64,000 nt of DNA. Source: Campylorhamphus procurvoides (lineage: Eukaryota; Chordata; Aves; Passeriformes; Dendrocolaptidae). Below, piece by piece: positions 21,274 through 33,028 of the stretch. The stretch's first letter is position 1; each line of letters starts with the position of its first letter. The notes under the pieces were generated by a model. It did no database searches. It saw only the letters and a program-made list of their open reading frames with translations, and had not been told where the DNA came from. The position numbers were made by a program, and so were the translations under genes. The stretch lies in NCBI GenBank assembly GCA_013396655.1, contig WBMV01004987.1:554886-618885 (forward strand), given 5' to 3'.

Positions 21274-24200
21274 GTACGTTCCCGCTCCGCAGGGACGGGG
21301 GTGGGCTGATCCCGGGTTCCCCTGCATGTCCCGCTCGACTGTTTCAAAGGAGATGCAAAAGTGGCATTTCCTCCCAAATGGACACGTGAGTCCAGCAGCC
21401 AGGACAGAGCCGAGCCCAGGGTGTGCCCACCTTGGCACTGCATGAGGCTTCGGCACTGGAGCGTCTCCATTCAGCATCCCTGATGTGCAGAGCTCCCATT
21501 CCTGTGGAGATTTTGTCAATTTAATAAAATCACTGGTCAGCAACGAGTTCTAATTTAATTGAAATGTACTATTTTAAAGCCTCCTTTAACATGTCTTCAG
21601 CCTCAGGGCTCAGAAGAGGCCAAGGGGTTTGTGCATGCCTTCCTGAAGCGTAGCATGCCCACAATGAACGATGACACTATCCAGGATATGCTGACTCGGA
21701 AAGCTCTAGTTCTTCAGCATTACCCTAAGAAAAAGACCAAGCCAAAGAGGAAAAAGACGAAAGGTTTTACTGCCAAGCAGAGGCGGGAGCTGCGCCTGTT
21801 TGAAATTGAACCTGAACAGCAAAAGTAAGACCTTAAATGTCTTCTCTGTGTAGTGGAAGTACATCAAATGTATGCAAAAGGAGCAGCATGTGCATGTGGA
21901 TACAAACCCTTCAGTATGTAAAGTCAGTTTGAGATGCTGCTTGTGGCATTTCACAGTGAGAAAACAATTCTCTCCTCTCTAGAGTTGGAAAGTTTGTTTC
22001 TGTTTGTTACTAGTTCTCCTTTCTTTTGTATCCTAAATATAAGAGGAAGTCAAACTCCAATACAATAATCTCTGATTTCACGTTTTAAAGTTGAACTGCT
22101 TGTGACCAAAGAGTCAAATTCTGCATAAGGTCCCTCAAACTAAGGCATGGTGAATGAGGCCCCTGCTCATGGTAATATGGAGTAAGCAGGGAGATAAAAG
22201 AGCAGAAATCTCTTCAGTCTTAGGTGTAGTGTGATCCTCTAAAACACATCACTGCTTTGNGCCCCCGGCGGGCCCGGCGGGCGGTGGCGCCCCTTTGCGG
22301 CCGGCGCGGGGAGCGGCGCTGTGCGCAGGCGTGGCTTACGTCATCGCCCCGCGCCGGGAGCGCGGCCGGAGTGATGGAGGGTGAGGGATGGGAGGGGGGA
22401 ACAGGGGGGANCCGCAGGGACGGGGGTGGGCTGATCCCGGGTTCCCCTGCATGTCCCGCTCGACTGTTTCAAAGGAGATGCAAAAGTGGCATTTCCTCCC
22501 AAATGGACACGTGAGTCCAGCAGCCAGGACAGAGCCGAGCCCAGGGTGTGCCCACCTTGGCACTGCATGAGGCTTCGGCACTGGAGCGTCTCCATTCAGC
22601 ATCCCTGATGTGCAGAGCTCCCATTCCTGTGGAGATTTTGTCAATTTAATAAAATCACTGGTCAGCAACGAGTTCTAATTTAATTGAAATGTACTATTTT
22701 AAAGCCTCCTTTAACATGTCTTCAGCCTCAGGGCTCAGAAGAGGCCAAGGGGTTTGTGCATGCCTTCCTGAAGCGTAGCATGCCCACAATGAACGATGAC
22801 ACTATCCAGGATATGCTGACTCGGAAAGCTCTAGTTCTTCAGCATTACCCTAAGAAAAAGACCAAGCCAAAGAGGAAAAAGACGAAAGGTTTTACTGCCA
22901 AGCAGAGGCGGGAGCTGCGCCTGTTTGAAATTGAACCTGAACAGCAAAAGTAAGACCTTAAATGTCTTCTCTGTGTAGTGGAAGTACATCAAATGTATGC
23001 AAAAGGAGCAGCATGTGCATGTGGATACAAACCCTTCAGTATGTAAAGTCAGTTTGAGATGCTGCTTGTGGCATTTCACAGTGAGAAAACAATTCTCTCC
23101 TCTCTAGAGTTGGAAAGTTTGTTTCTGTTTGTTACTAGTTCTCCTTTCTTTTGTATCCTAAATATAAGAGGAAGTCAAACTCCAATACAATAATCTCTGA
23201 TTTCACGTTTTAAAGTTGAACTGCTTGTGACCAAAGAGTCAAATTCTGCATAAGGTCCCTCAAACTAAGGCATGGTGAATGAGGCCCCTGCTCATGGTAA
23301 TATGGAGTAAGCAGGGAGATAAAAGAGCAGAAATCTCTTCAGTCTTAGGTGTAGTGTGATCCTCTAAAACACATCACTGCTTTGAGTTGGTAGAAAGAAC
23401 CATACTTCATGTTTGTTTTATAAAGTAAACCAGCTGTTTGGAGTGGTACAGGGTAAATTGAGAGAGATTATGTAACTTATAAATGGCAGTCTTAACTCTG
23501 TAGGAAATACAATCTGTTGATTACTTCAGTAGTCAACTAATAGGTTTTTTTATAACGTAGATTTGTATAGTATTTTTTGTCTCTTTAACTGCAGATATGC
23601 CATCTTCCTCCCACTCCATGAGCTCTGGAAACAGTATATCAGAGACCTGTGCCACGGACTCAAACCAGACGCGTAAGTTGAGATATTTTAAAATTAATGT
23701 GGTTTTCATTTAATAGATAGTTCCAGGTTTACTGAGTTACTGCTTGAAACACTGTGGTTAATTGATAAGGATATGTACTTTTTCTGTAAGCTTTGACCAT
23801 GATTACAGTGGTCATGGTCACATTTTGTAAACCTGACTTTCTATATGATTCTTTTTTTCCTTTCATCTCTCATCCTGCTCTCTTCTTCAAGGCAACCCCA
23901 TATGATCCAGGGCAAACTGCTAAAAGCTGATCTCCATGGAGCTATTGTTACAGGTATTCCATTTGTTTGCTTTTATAACATCATCTGAAGCTAAGTAGAT
24001 GCTCCTGTAGTTCAGGTGGTTATTTTTAAATTCCTTTCAATATCATTAACTGTAAAATCGCACAGTTAAGATCAAACATTGATGGGTTATTTCTGTCCTT
24101 AACATGCTAATTTTCAACTGCTCTTGAAAATCATGGTGTTAGTTGCAAAGGTTAACTGAATGTTTTTCCAGTGATTACTGTAAGTGCATTATTTCAGAAT

Positions 24201-25017
24201 ACTGAAACTAATGTTTAAAATCATGAGGCCACAGGAGAAGAGCAAATAAATTGCATCTGAAGTTTTCTAATGCATACTTCTGTTCTTTCAGTCACAAAAT
24301 CAAAGTGCCCCTCTTATGTTGGGATAACAGGAATCATTCTGCAGGAGTTTAAACATATCTTCAAAATTATCACTAAAGAGGACAAATTAAAAGGTATAGA
24401 AGACATTTTTTTCAGTACTTTTCACAACCTGGATCATTGAAAATTTCTTAAACACACTGTTTGTTTTGCCACCTCTGAGTACATTGGTTTATATGCATAG
24501 AATTGCAGAAGTCACTGTCTTTACTGACCATCCAACAGCCCAATATCTTACCAAAAAGGTATCTGATTAGAAATGAGCAATTAAAGAAAAAAAGGCATTT
24601 CCAGTGAACCCAGCATGATTATGCCCATGGCTCATTCATGTGGTGGGCATTAGATGTTCTCTGCAACACTTAAATGCATGCTCCTGAAAGAGGACTAACT
24701 TTGTTAATTCCAGTTAAATTTGGAGGTTTGGGTTATTTTTCTTCTTTTGCTGAAAAGTATAAGAACCTTGAAATGTGGCAAACCTCAGGCCTGTGGGTGA
24801 ATAACATCCCCTGATACATCAGTATGACAGGGATTTACATTAGCCCACTTTAGTCAGTTTGTTTCCTTTTGCATTTTCAGTTGTTCCCAAAGTTAACAAT
24901 GTATTTAGCTTGGAGATTGATGGATTCACTTCCTACATCTACGGAAGCAAGTTCCTGCTGAGAGCGAGTGAGAGATCTGCAAAGAAATTCAAACTGAAAG
25001 GAACCATTGACCTGTGA
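21221..25017 (+). CDS. POP4: POP4, ribonuclease P/MRP protein subunit p29 (locus span, misassembled)
   Basis: POP4 (RPP29) is a core protein of nuclear and nucleolar RNase P, which removes the 5' leader of precursor tRNA, and of RNase MRP, which acts in rRNA processing. Coding parts, after correcting the assembly, are 22374-22380, 21221-21273, 21601-21824 (duplicated at 22726-22949), 23595-23672, 23892-23953, 24292-24393 and 24881-25017. They sum to 663 bases, or 220 residues plus stop, the same length as human POP4. Every junction has GT/AG borders and the phases agree. The protein has a short N-terminal segment (1-20), a lysine-rich basic patch (about 63-74) likely used for nuclear import and RNA contact, a QRRELRLF motif (about 80-87), and the Sm-like beta-barrel p29 domain (about 95-213). 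It ends GTIDL, as in mammals. As assembled, exon 1 lies downstream of exon 2, and exon 3 is present twice. Splicing in both copies would shift the frame, since 224 is not a multiple of three. Confidence 0.93.
21287..22259 (+). repeat. False duplication, copy 1 (973 bp)
   Basis: Matches 22412-23384 base for base at a constant offset of 1125 with no indel that I can see. It ends exactly at an N (22260), and the partner begins exactly after an N (22411). This is the signature of two overlapping contig ends that were not merged, or of two haplotypes placed in series. Confidence 0.9.
21601..21824 (+). CDS. POP4: POP4 coding exon 3 (first assembled copy)
   Basis: The acceptor CAG ends at 21600 and the donor GTAAGA starts at 21825. 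The exon encodes the conserved AFLKRS segment, the lysine/arginine-rich basic patch and the QRRELRLFEIEPEQQ segment. It ends two bases into a lysine codon that is completed in exon 4. This copy is on the same contig as exon 2. It is identical, as far as I can compare by eye, to the copy at 22726-22949. Confidence 0.9.
22260..22260. other. Assembly gap (single N)
   Basis: Join between the end of the first copy of the duplicated POP4 block and a 150-base CpG-rich contig. The adjoining sequences are unrelated in character (AT-rich intron against GC-rich promoter). Confidence 0.85.
22261..22373 (+). promoter_or_regulatory. POP4: POP4 CpG-rich promoter and 5' UTR (displaced)
   Basis: A very GC- and CpG-rich stretch, unlike the intron on either side. 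It carries a CRE/ATF-like site, TTACGTCA, at 22336-22343, about 30 bases before the proposed start codon. The sequence before the ATG looks like a short GC-rich 5' UTR with a G at -3. Its location between two N gaps, downstream of exon 2, cannot be its natural place. It should lie upstream of 21221. Confidence 0.65.
22374..22380 (+). CDS. POP4: POP4 coding exon 1 (7 coding bases, displaced)
   Basis: ATG GAG G followed by the donor GTGAGG at 22381. The single leftover G joins the AG that opens exon 2, which gives Met-Glu-Glu and keeps the frame. The predicted N-terminal segment of 20 residues then equals the human length. The same seven bases plus donor also occur at 21100-21106 within the G-rich array upstream of exon 2. 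That copy is a rival start giving the same peptide, but it lacks promoter-like sequence. Confidence 0.6.
22411..22411. other. Assembly gap (single N)
   Basis: Join between the displaced POP4 promoter/exon 1 contig and the second copy of the duplicated block. Confidence 0.85.
22412..23384 (+). repeat. False duplication, copy 2 (973 bp)
   Basis: Second copy of 21287-22259, continuous on its right side with the rest of POP4. Keeping this copy and deleting the other, or the reverse, restores a normal gene. Confidence 0.9.
22726..22949 (+). CDS. POP4: POP4 coding exon 3 (second assembled copy)
   Basis: Same 224-base exon as 21601-21824, with the same splice sites (AG before 22726, GTAAGA at 22950). 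Only one of the two should be counted. This copy is on the contig that continues into exons 4-7. Confidence 0.9.
23595..23672 (+). CDS. POP4: POP4 coding exon 4
   Basis: 78 bases between TGCAG (ending 23594) and GTAAGT (from 23673). It encodes the start of the p29 beta-barrel domain with the highly conserved FLPLHELWKQYIRDLC segment and then GLKPD. Its phases join exon 3 (2 bases carried in) and exon 5 (2 bases carried out). Confidence 0.95.
23892..23953 (+). CDS. POP4: POP4 coding exon 5
   Basis: 62 bases between the acceptor AG at 23890-23891 and the donor GTATTC at 23954. It encodes QPHMIQGKLLKADLHGAIVT, matching the conserved KLLKADLHGA motif of RNase P subunit p29. Confidence 0.95.
24292..24393 (+). 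CDS. POP4: POP4 coding exon 6
   Basis: 102 bases between the acceptor AG (24290-24291) and the donor GTATAG at 24394. It encodes TKSKCPSYVGITGI and then a KHIFKIITKEDKLK segment, both diagnostic of POP4/Rpp29. Confidence 0.95.
24881..25017 (+). CDS. POP4: POP4 coding exon 7 (terminal)
   Basis: Begins after TTTTCAG (ending 24880) and runs to TGA 25015-25017. It encodes VPKVNNVFSLEIDGF, then YIYGSKFLLRASERSAKKFK and the terminal KGTIDL, which closes the beta-barrel and matches the mammalian C-terminus. Confidence 0.95.
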
Positions 25018-25320
25018 TTTCATGGAAAATCGGAAGTATTTATAGAAATGTCTGCTGTTTTCCTGCCATTTAAAGAGCTGGTTTTCTGGCAGATGGAAAA
25101 TGGAGCAGCCATGTGAAATGTTTTTAAAGCATTTAATTCTCATTCTTAAAGAATGAGCAGTATCCATTGCCTTTAAACAGTCTCTCAGACTGTTGGAGTT
25201 GGTGTTTGTTTTGTTATTTGTATATAATATTCTGGCTTTTATTAAACTTATATGATTATTGATTATCTGACTTCTGTTTCAATTTGTAATTTGCACAATA
25301 AAAATTATATCTTGTAACTC
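25018..25320 (+). other. POP4: POP4 3' UTR with polyadenylation signal
   Basis: About 300 bases after the stop codon. It is AT-rich and ends with AATAAA at 25297-25302, so cleavage is expected at about 25315-25325. An earlier ATTAAA lies at about 25240. The 3' end is inferred. Confidence 0.65.
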
Positions 25321-26769
25321 TGATAGATGTAATTGTTCCCTTCTGTATAAATTGGGCTTTAGCTGCCTGTTACTGCTTGCAGTGAGACTGCAGGTGATGA
25401 CAACTGCTCTTTATAATCGTTGTTCCTGGGCCAACATCAACATCTTTGCTTGCTGCAAGCACAAGCAAGGAAGTAGTTTCATGTGACAGTTTTGTTTCAG
25501 CTTGAATACCTCCTCCCTGTGGTTAATACTGTTACACATAACAGGTAAATGTATATAAACATACTAAACATGTCATGCAGCCCTGCAAGCTGTTTGCTTC
25601 CCCATGCTTACTAATGCCCTACTACTTTAAGGTCAAGTCAGGTATGTCTGTATCAGTAAATACATATTTTCATGCCAGAGTGCAGGGAACACATGAGAGC
25701 ACATAAGAGGGGGAAGCACTTGAAGCTAGAAATTGAAAGATGGAAGTGACCCCCATTCAATCTTGTATTTCAACTACCCACAGAATTGCCTGATGAATAT
25801 TTAATCTCTGTCCACAAAGCTATTGTTCTTCATGTATCCTCAGCCCCTTTTTGTATTTTTTACTGCATTTTTTTGATTGTCCAGATTACAATCTCTCATC
25901 AACCTGGCACATTTGACTTGTTTCAGAGGTGGAAGTGACCCGTATATTTAGATCACTTAACATTTTTCTCTTATAAAAGTGCTTCTGTGGTGTTTATGTT
26001 ATAAATGTAGTTTTCAGAAGCTATCAGTATCAAGATCAAATGAAAGACTTGTATCTAGGAAAAGTTTTTCCCTGTCCTCAAGCATTTGTAGCCAGCCAGG
26101 GTAATTTCTTCAAAGAGAACGCAGCAGTTCCTCACATACATCACACCCAAGCTGAGTAACTGGGGTTAGGACAACAGCTAGAGCTCTTAACTGCACTGCA
26201 GGGCCCAGAAGCCAGGAGAGAGCCAAAGATCAGTGCCATCTCCAACATCAGTCCTACAAAAAAAGGGTTTTTTTTACAAAAGAAAACCTAACTGGCCTCT
26301 GAAGCTCCTACTGCCTTTCTGGGCCTGCATCTCCCTGAAATGAGCAGGCAGACACAAACCAGGTTCACCAGCACTGAACCAGACTGTGATCAGCTGAAGC
26401 CACAGCATGGGCAGTACTGGTTCTCAAGAACAGACCCTTTGGAATCAGGAAATAAAAGCAGGTAGTACAGAAATAAATCTTTGTTGCAGTTACATGAAGT
26501 ACTGCCCTGAGAAGGGTAAAACTGTTTTTGCCAGAGATAGATACTTTTTACAGAGAAATAGTTATTTCACACCAGTGAGAATTTCTACCTGTGAAGTAAG
26601 AACAAAATGTGTTGAAGCTGTTAGACCCAAGTTGTTTTTCTACTTTGTACCCATTATTCCTTTCAATGTTCTCTAAAGTTAAATCTCTTGGTTTCCTGTA
26701 AGAGGTCAGATGAAAAAAACAAACAAAGAAGTAGAAAACATAAATCATAGCAGAAACTTTCAGGACAAT

Positions 26770-26970
26770 GACCTAATTTTAATTTTGCTCAGCCTTTAGT
26801 GTAACATCTAATTAAGACATCTGTTAAATGCCTATAATATTGAATTAATAGGGGGAAGCTAATAGAACTTTATTGTCATAGGCTGGTTAATTAACATTAG
26901 GTACCTTTAATGGATGTCTTAAAGAGACATTAATGGGAATGCCATACAAATTGGAATTAGGCACAATCGT
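26770..26970. promoter_or_regulatory. Candidate conserved non-coding element
   Basis: Dense homeodomain-type cores on both strands (CTAATTTTAATTTT, CTAATTAAG, GAATTAATAG, GTTAATTAAC) in an otherwise non-repetitive stretch with no open frame. This is inference from motif density only. Confidence 0.25.
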
Positions 26971-28531
26971 GTTTCATTGTGCTGTGAAGGACAAAACACA
27001 CTCTACCATATGGACACATGGATGAACATGATACAACTTCCCATAGCTACTGGCATTTCCATTTTTTAAACTGTTTCAGCAACCAAAAAAGGCAAACTCT
27101 GCCTAGCAGTGCCTTGCAATAGATAAGAGCAAGGCTTTTGTTCTTTACAGTGGAGACTGTCTAGGAGATGTTCAAAGGGCTCCTCAAGGTAATCAGGGTG
27201 GTGGCACAGAAAGACAGATGACAAATGAAGAATAACAAGAGCTGAACAGCCCACACATTCAAGACTCCCTTTCCTGCAGCTGGTAAATCACCTGAAGAGG
27301 CCTTTTTGCAATGACTCAGAGGTGTTCCAAGCAGCCCCATAAATCACTGCAGCTGAATGGCTGCAATCACTGTCCACCCACCAGCAAATCGAGACAGCCC
27401 CTGTCCCACCCGCCTTCTCTGGGGTCACCTGTCCCTAAAACACCTTACATGCCCCATGGCTTGTCAAGGAACTTCCTTAGAAACCGGGAAACATGAGAAT
27501 GACGGCTCCCCAGTCCTCCCCTGCTGATTCATGGCCATTCCCCACCTCTTCATTAGCTGAGACAGTAAATACTTAATGGATTTAATATTGGAAAATTGGA
27601 GAACTAATCACAGCTGTCTCTAATAGGCTTCTTCCTTCATATGCTCCACTCTGAATTGCACTCAGCAGAGACAGGTTTTTTGTAATGATTTTTATACCTA
27701 AATACTCACTAAAGAAAAAAAGAAAGGAGAGAATAATGAATGACAGTGTCTCACTACTTTACACACATTTCTGCTTTCCAATTACTGTGCGTATAATATA
27801 TTTATAACCAGTATGAACTTACATAATTGTAAAGAATTCACTTACTAAACTTTGAACACTTAAATAAGAATGGGAAAACAAACAAAAATCCTATCATTTC
27901 TGTTTGAAACTTCAAAATAATTCACTGTAGAAAAAGTTTGAAATTAACACTGAGCCACATCCAAGAAAACACACAGAAAATTCTGTTTGAGGGGGTTTTT
28001 TTATACTTCCTCTAAAAGATTCCATGGCAATACAGTGGAAACCCCCAGAAACCTTCTGAGACTCTCTGTGAGAAACTCATATTAAATCACTGAAATAGCA
28101 GTGGCACATAGCTGCCGTTAGCTAAATATTCAAGCCATGCAATATTTTAGAGAAACATAAGAGAAAGTATAATATTCTGATCCAGACTATGCTCCCCTTC
28201 CTTAATTCTGTCATTCCTATGGTAACAAACTAATTCTAAGTCACTTTCCCTACAGGGTGTAATGAAAATGTATTATTTTGGTAAGGCTGAAATTTCCCTC
28301 ATTGTACTGGTTTAATTAAATTAATGAGCAAATGTGAAAAATAGAGGATCAAACATCCACTGCTGCTGAGAGGAGCTGTTTCATCTGGCAAACACAAACC
28401 TGGCATGCAGAACAAACTGTACCTGGTGCTCTACCTACAGATGGGTTTTGACACTACCTCTGCACATTCTGCCTGTTGGACAGGGATTAGGGAGAACTCC
28501 AGAGAACCCAGCAATACTTAATACTGAATTA

Positions 28532-28598
28532 AGAGCTCTCCCTGTTAAGAGAGCTCTATGCTGCTTTGTATTATTAGGCAGATAAGGTACAGTACCTT
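28532..28598. other. Pair of perfect inverted repeats
   Basis: AGAGCTCTC (28532-28540) pairs with GAGAGCTCT (28549-28557) across 8 bases. AAGGTAC (28584-28590) pairs with GTACCTT (28592-28598) across one base. No gene is nearby. Confidence 0.45.
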
Positions 28599-31500
28599 AC
28601 AGCCTTTAAGAAGAGGGAAAAAGGGGGAAAATAACAACTAATGGGAAAAGGCACAGCCTAAACTTCAGTTTATCCTGCCCTGGTCCTTAGCCTATTTTTA
28701 GGGTATTGCTTTTTTTCATTCTGCTAAGAACTACCCCCATGGCACCTAACTATTACTAATACCTCACTGATTTAAAACAAGTTACTTCCATATGCTTTCA
28801 AGCACTGACCAATCTTGCAATACCCATCCCCTTCTATAGGCAGCTGAACAGCACATTCAAGATCTGCAGTACTGGCCTGTTAATCTGAAATCCCTTCCTG
28901 ATGTATTAGTTAATAAATTCAGCCTTATTTCTTCCAGCTGTCAGAATAAGCTCCTACTCTTTATGTGCATACTTTTGACTGAGGAACTCATCTTAAAAGA
29001 TTCAAAAATACATAATAATATGGTTAGAACATTATTAATAATATTCATATCAAAGGGCTTTGGCTTCACCTCAAACATTTCAAATCAATGACCAAAATTC
29101 AATACAAATTCTTAAGTCCTCATATATATGTTAAAGGCAAAAGGCTTCAAAAACAAAACAACAAAACCTCAAGCATGACTGCCCTCACTTGACTGAGTCA
29201 GGGCTTCTCAGCTGAGCCTCTTGGCGCTGGGGCCCCAGGCTTGCAACAGAATGTTTAGGGAAATGTTGGCAGCTGGACCCACACACCCCTCTGACTAAAA
29301 GCTCCTTGGACATTCTCTAGTGTACACCCAGTATCAGCCCCAAAACAGACTCCAGTTTATAGCACTATTATTGTGGGAGGGAGGGAAAAATAGGATTATG
29401 CACTTCTTGTAAATGTTAAAATAATCCCATAAATCTGAATAATTTGTTTTGTTTTGTTTTTGTGAAATTGTCTGCAACACTCTGCTGTGCATATTCTTCC
29501 TCTAAAGGATTATTTCAAAATTATGGACTCAGAAATGTTCAGCTGGATAGTTCTTGGGTGGTTGAGGTGCTCACTGAAGAATTTAAATGATGTAATAGCT
29601 ATTGAACACCCCATTATATGGCTGCCTAATTAATGTGAATGATAGTTATGTCTTACTCACAGAAGATTATTTTACACGGAGGAAAATCTACTCACTGCCA
29701 CAGTAGCCATTTCGATAGTTTTTATAGGAGCAGTTGCATTATGGCTTCATTGAGTAAAAGGTAAGTAGCCGTCCTAAATAATGAAGATTGAAGGTTTAAT
29801 AGTCCCAATAAAGAATCCTGCAGGTTTTTTATTTCAAAAATTAGAGTTTGATTGCAAACGTATGATAATGAGAGGGAAAAGAGCACTGGCATGTGGAATC
29901 CTTTTGGCTCCTTGGGAACCTTCATTCCTTCTGTGCAGAAATAGAGAATAAGGACAGCAAAAAAAGAAAATAAGCTCTTCTTTACGTTTGATGACAGCAT
30001 GTCCAAGCTCCAAGCCTCTCCCCGTGGCAACATTTCAGTGGATAAGGATATGCTGGATTGTGCCTGTTATACTTAGAAGGCTGACATTACTGGAACAGCT
30101 GCACACGGCTGATCACGTACACACAAATAACCTCAAATAATGTGAAGAGCCCAGCTTAGACCCATTTGAATGATGATATGCAGACATAAGCCAGCCTTGC
30201 AAACTTGTCTCAGAATTGTAGCCTATTACAGCAAACCCTTTTTTTCAAGGCAATAGTCAAGGGACTCGGCATTTCTGTTACGAGACCCTATTTCCAAGGT
30301 TATATATCAGAGATTATAACAGCTATAAAAATTCAAATGAGATTTAAAACTTGGCATGAGCATTCTCGCTTGGGATCTAATATTTTTTAAGCAAATCTCT
30401 GCAGGAAAAGCTAAAAGTTTACTCATTCCACTTGTTATTTTAGGTCTCTATTGGTACGTAATTCTCAATCTAGATTCTTACATGCCCCCCATCGAAGTAC
30501 CTGAGTAATCTCTTTTCACAGCTGCATTTTCAGAATGGCAATTCAGAGCTAGGACAATTGATTTGACATTTGTTTCTCCAAACACCAAACTTTCAAGAAG
30601 GGTTTTAAAAGAACTTCTGTTCCAAGGCAGCCACTTTTTTTTTTCAGCAATAAAGCACCACATGTGTTTTAGCAAGTAAAAAGTGGCAACAACATTAACC
30701 TGAATTATGGTTACAATGACTACAAAACAAGCTGGCTGGGGATTTGCAAACACAATCTCCAGATGTCTCCAAAAGATCTGATTTATCAAACACACTCTGA
30801 GCAGGGTTTGTTGTGGGTTTGTACTTCCTAATAAAAGAGGTCTGGAGTATTTATTTACTGTTAGTGTTGGTGAAAGGTGCTACCCGTGTGACATCTTTCA
30901 GAAAGGTGAGTGGATCCCTTTAGAATAATCAACAGGATATGCAGAGAGACAAAGACTTTAGAAATTAGAGCTTGTAAACACCAATGAAACAATATGAAGC
31001 TAGAGGATGAATATAAGAAGGGGAAAAAATGGTTATAGGAATTGGAGAGAGCCTTGGGAGAAAACCTCAGGTGGTGCCAAGGGAAGTCCAATGTACCCTG
31101 GCTGCAGGGGCAGGTTAGAAACCCTAAATGCAATCCATGGAGGATGCAATTGTATTTTACCAGCATGGCCTGTGGCCATTTAAAATGCTCCCTTCTTTGT
31201 GGGGCCCTAAAAGCACCCCAGTGAAGAGCAGAGGCTAATTCCACCTCTAGTTTTGATCCACAGCCTTGCTGCGGATCATGATGGGAAGCCCTGGCTAGTG
31301 CTTACTTTGGGAATGGTTTTTGTGATGCGAGTCCCTGCCATCATAAGCTGGACTGACATGAACACACTTTCTCCAAGCAGGTCCCCACACAACCCTCCCC
31401 ATGGACAAGTGCTGCATGCAAATACATCATCACTCATGGTAGTGATGTCAGAGTGGAACAAGTAGGGACAGAAGTAGTGGGGCCATGAAATTTAAACTCC

Positions 31501-32948
31501 CTCACCTTCACTATCATAGTTCAGCCATGCAGTAGCTGGACTGAAAACTAGTGCTTTACACAAAGAATATCTGGTCCTTTAAGGCAACAAAGTTGGGGTA
31601 ATTCTTTAGGATTATTTAGAAAACCCAAGGCTTACCCACAGAATGATAACACTTCCTGAACAATGACTTACTTCTGATTAAACAAAAATGACTTACTAAG
31701 GTGAACAGATTGAGTGATCAAGCCCAATTAAGCATGCGCAATATGCACTGTAACAACATTCCCTGTTTGGTGAAGTAATAAAACAGCTTTATTTTCTTTT
31801 GACTTCTGGCAGTGTACCTCCAAGAACCATTCATTCCTATTTCTAACCAGCCAGCATTTCTGTGAGGATGCATCATGAATTTCAGGTACTTTGCCAAAGA
31901 TACTGTTGGGGAGGAAAACAAAGAAAAACATCCTAGTGCTGTGAGCAGGAGGCAATAACAGCACCCACACAGGCACCAGGCTTCGCTGGCACAGCCCACA
32001 CTCTGAGCAAACATTGTTTGCATACAGGAGAGCAGGATTTAGAAGACAAGCCATTCCGGGGGCTGCACATCAAAGAGAGTTTCTAAAGGCAGTTTTCTTT
32101 CTGTGCAGCAGAATGGTTTGTAGCTTCAGGAAAATTACATTAATAACTTACAGCTTGACCCCAGGACACGGGTATTTTAATTTATTATTATTAATTTTTT
32201 TGCTTCTGTTTTTGTTGTTGCTTTTGATGCAGCTAACATAGAAGTGATCCAGGAATCTCCTCACCTCAGTCTATCCAGAGCGACACATTTTGCACTGGTA
32301 CCAGAAGATGGAGCCACATGCTCACAGTTTTCAAGGGATCTTTTTTTCCCCCTGTTCTGCCAGAAAACCCACCCACGAAAGCAGACAGTGCCTGGAAACT
32401 GCTCCCTTACCTTACATGAACTTGCTGTTTTACTGCGTCTGTGTGTACAGCTAATCTGGTGCATGCGTTACCCCATGTCAGCTGCCTCGCTCAGATGTTT
32501 CCATAACAACTCCATTTTCCTGGCTGCAAATATATTTTCTGAATTGCCTACCATGTCAAAATGAAATCGGGAAACAGAACCAAACTAAGCCAGGCATTTC
32601 CAGCTGCTAAAATATCACAGTCTTCATCTCTTTCATGAGAGGATATACTCTTAAAGGGAGCCATAAGTATCCCAGAACCATCAACATAAGATTCCTGATA
32701 CCTCATCTGCTTAAAAGGCTAAATAATGCAGATATAATATCATGTTTGTTCTTTGTCCTAAAGCTTAAAAATATGTGCTTAGACGAGAGAAGAGGCAAGG
32801 CTTGTGTTCTGCAAACCCTTCAGAGGGTCCTGCCCACCCCAGCAGGATGCTGTGCCCAGAGTGACTGCACACCACAGTGTGGGGCATGGTTGCTTTTTCT
32901 CTGCTGAAGTCAAATAAACCCCCTGCCCTTTTTCAAAACCTACTTGCC

Positions 32949-33028
32949 AAAAAACAAACAAATAAAACCCAGTAACAAATCCAAACAAACAAACACACAC
33001 ACACACACAAAGCAAACAAAAAGCCCCC
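32949..33028. repeat. A/C-rich simple repeat including an (AC)n tract
   Basis: Interrupted CAAA/ACAA units with a pure AC run at about 32993-33009. An ordinary microsatellite. The long open frame on the minus strand here is a by-product of low complexity. Confidence 0.8.

Larger units (their letters stand above)
25321..32940. other. Intergenic, no gene recognised
   Basis: AT-rich interval between POP4 and PLEKHF1. No protein-like open frame and no transposon coding region were seen. It holds two close perfect inverted repeats (28532-28557 and 28584-28598) and several AT-rich, motif-dense stretches that resemble conserved non-coding DNA (about 26770-26970, 29560-30030 and 30180-30400). Confidence 0.5.

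Noticed and set aside
20661..21470. Long minus-strand open frames across the POP4 upstream region
   Set aside because: They run through G-rich repeats and an N, overlap POP4 exon 2 antisense, and consist of Pro/Ser/His-rich low-complexity sequence.
21601..22949. A real tandem duplication of POP4 exon 3
   Set aside because: The copies appear identical through introns as well as exon, they end exactly at N gaps, and using both would break the reading frame. A contig-overlap artefact explains all of this.
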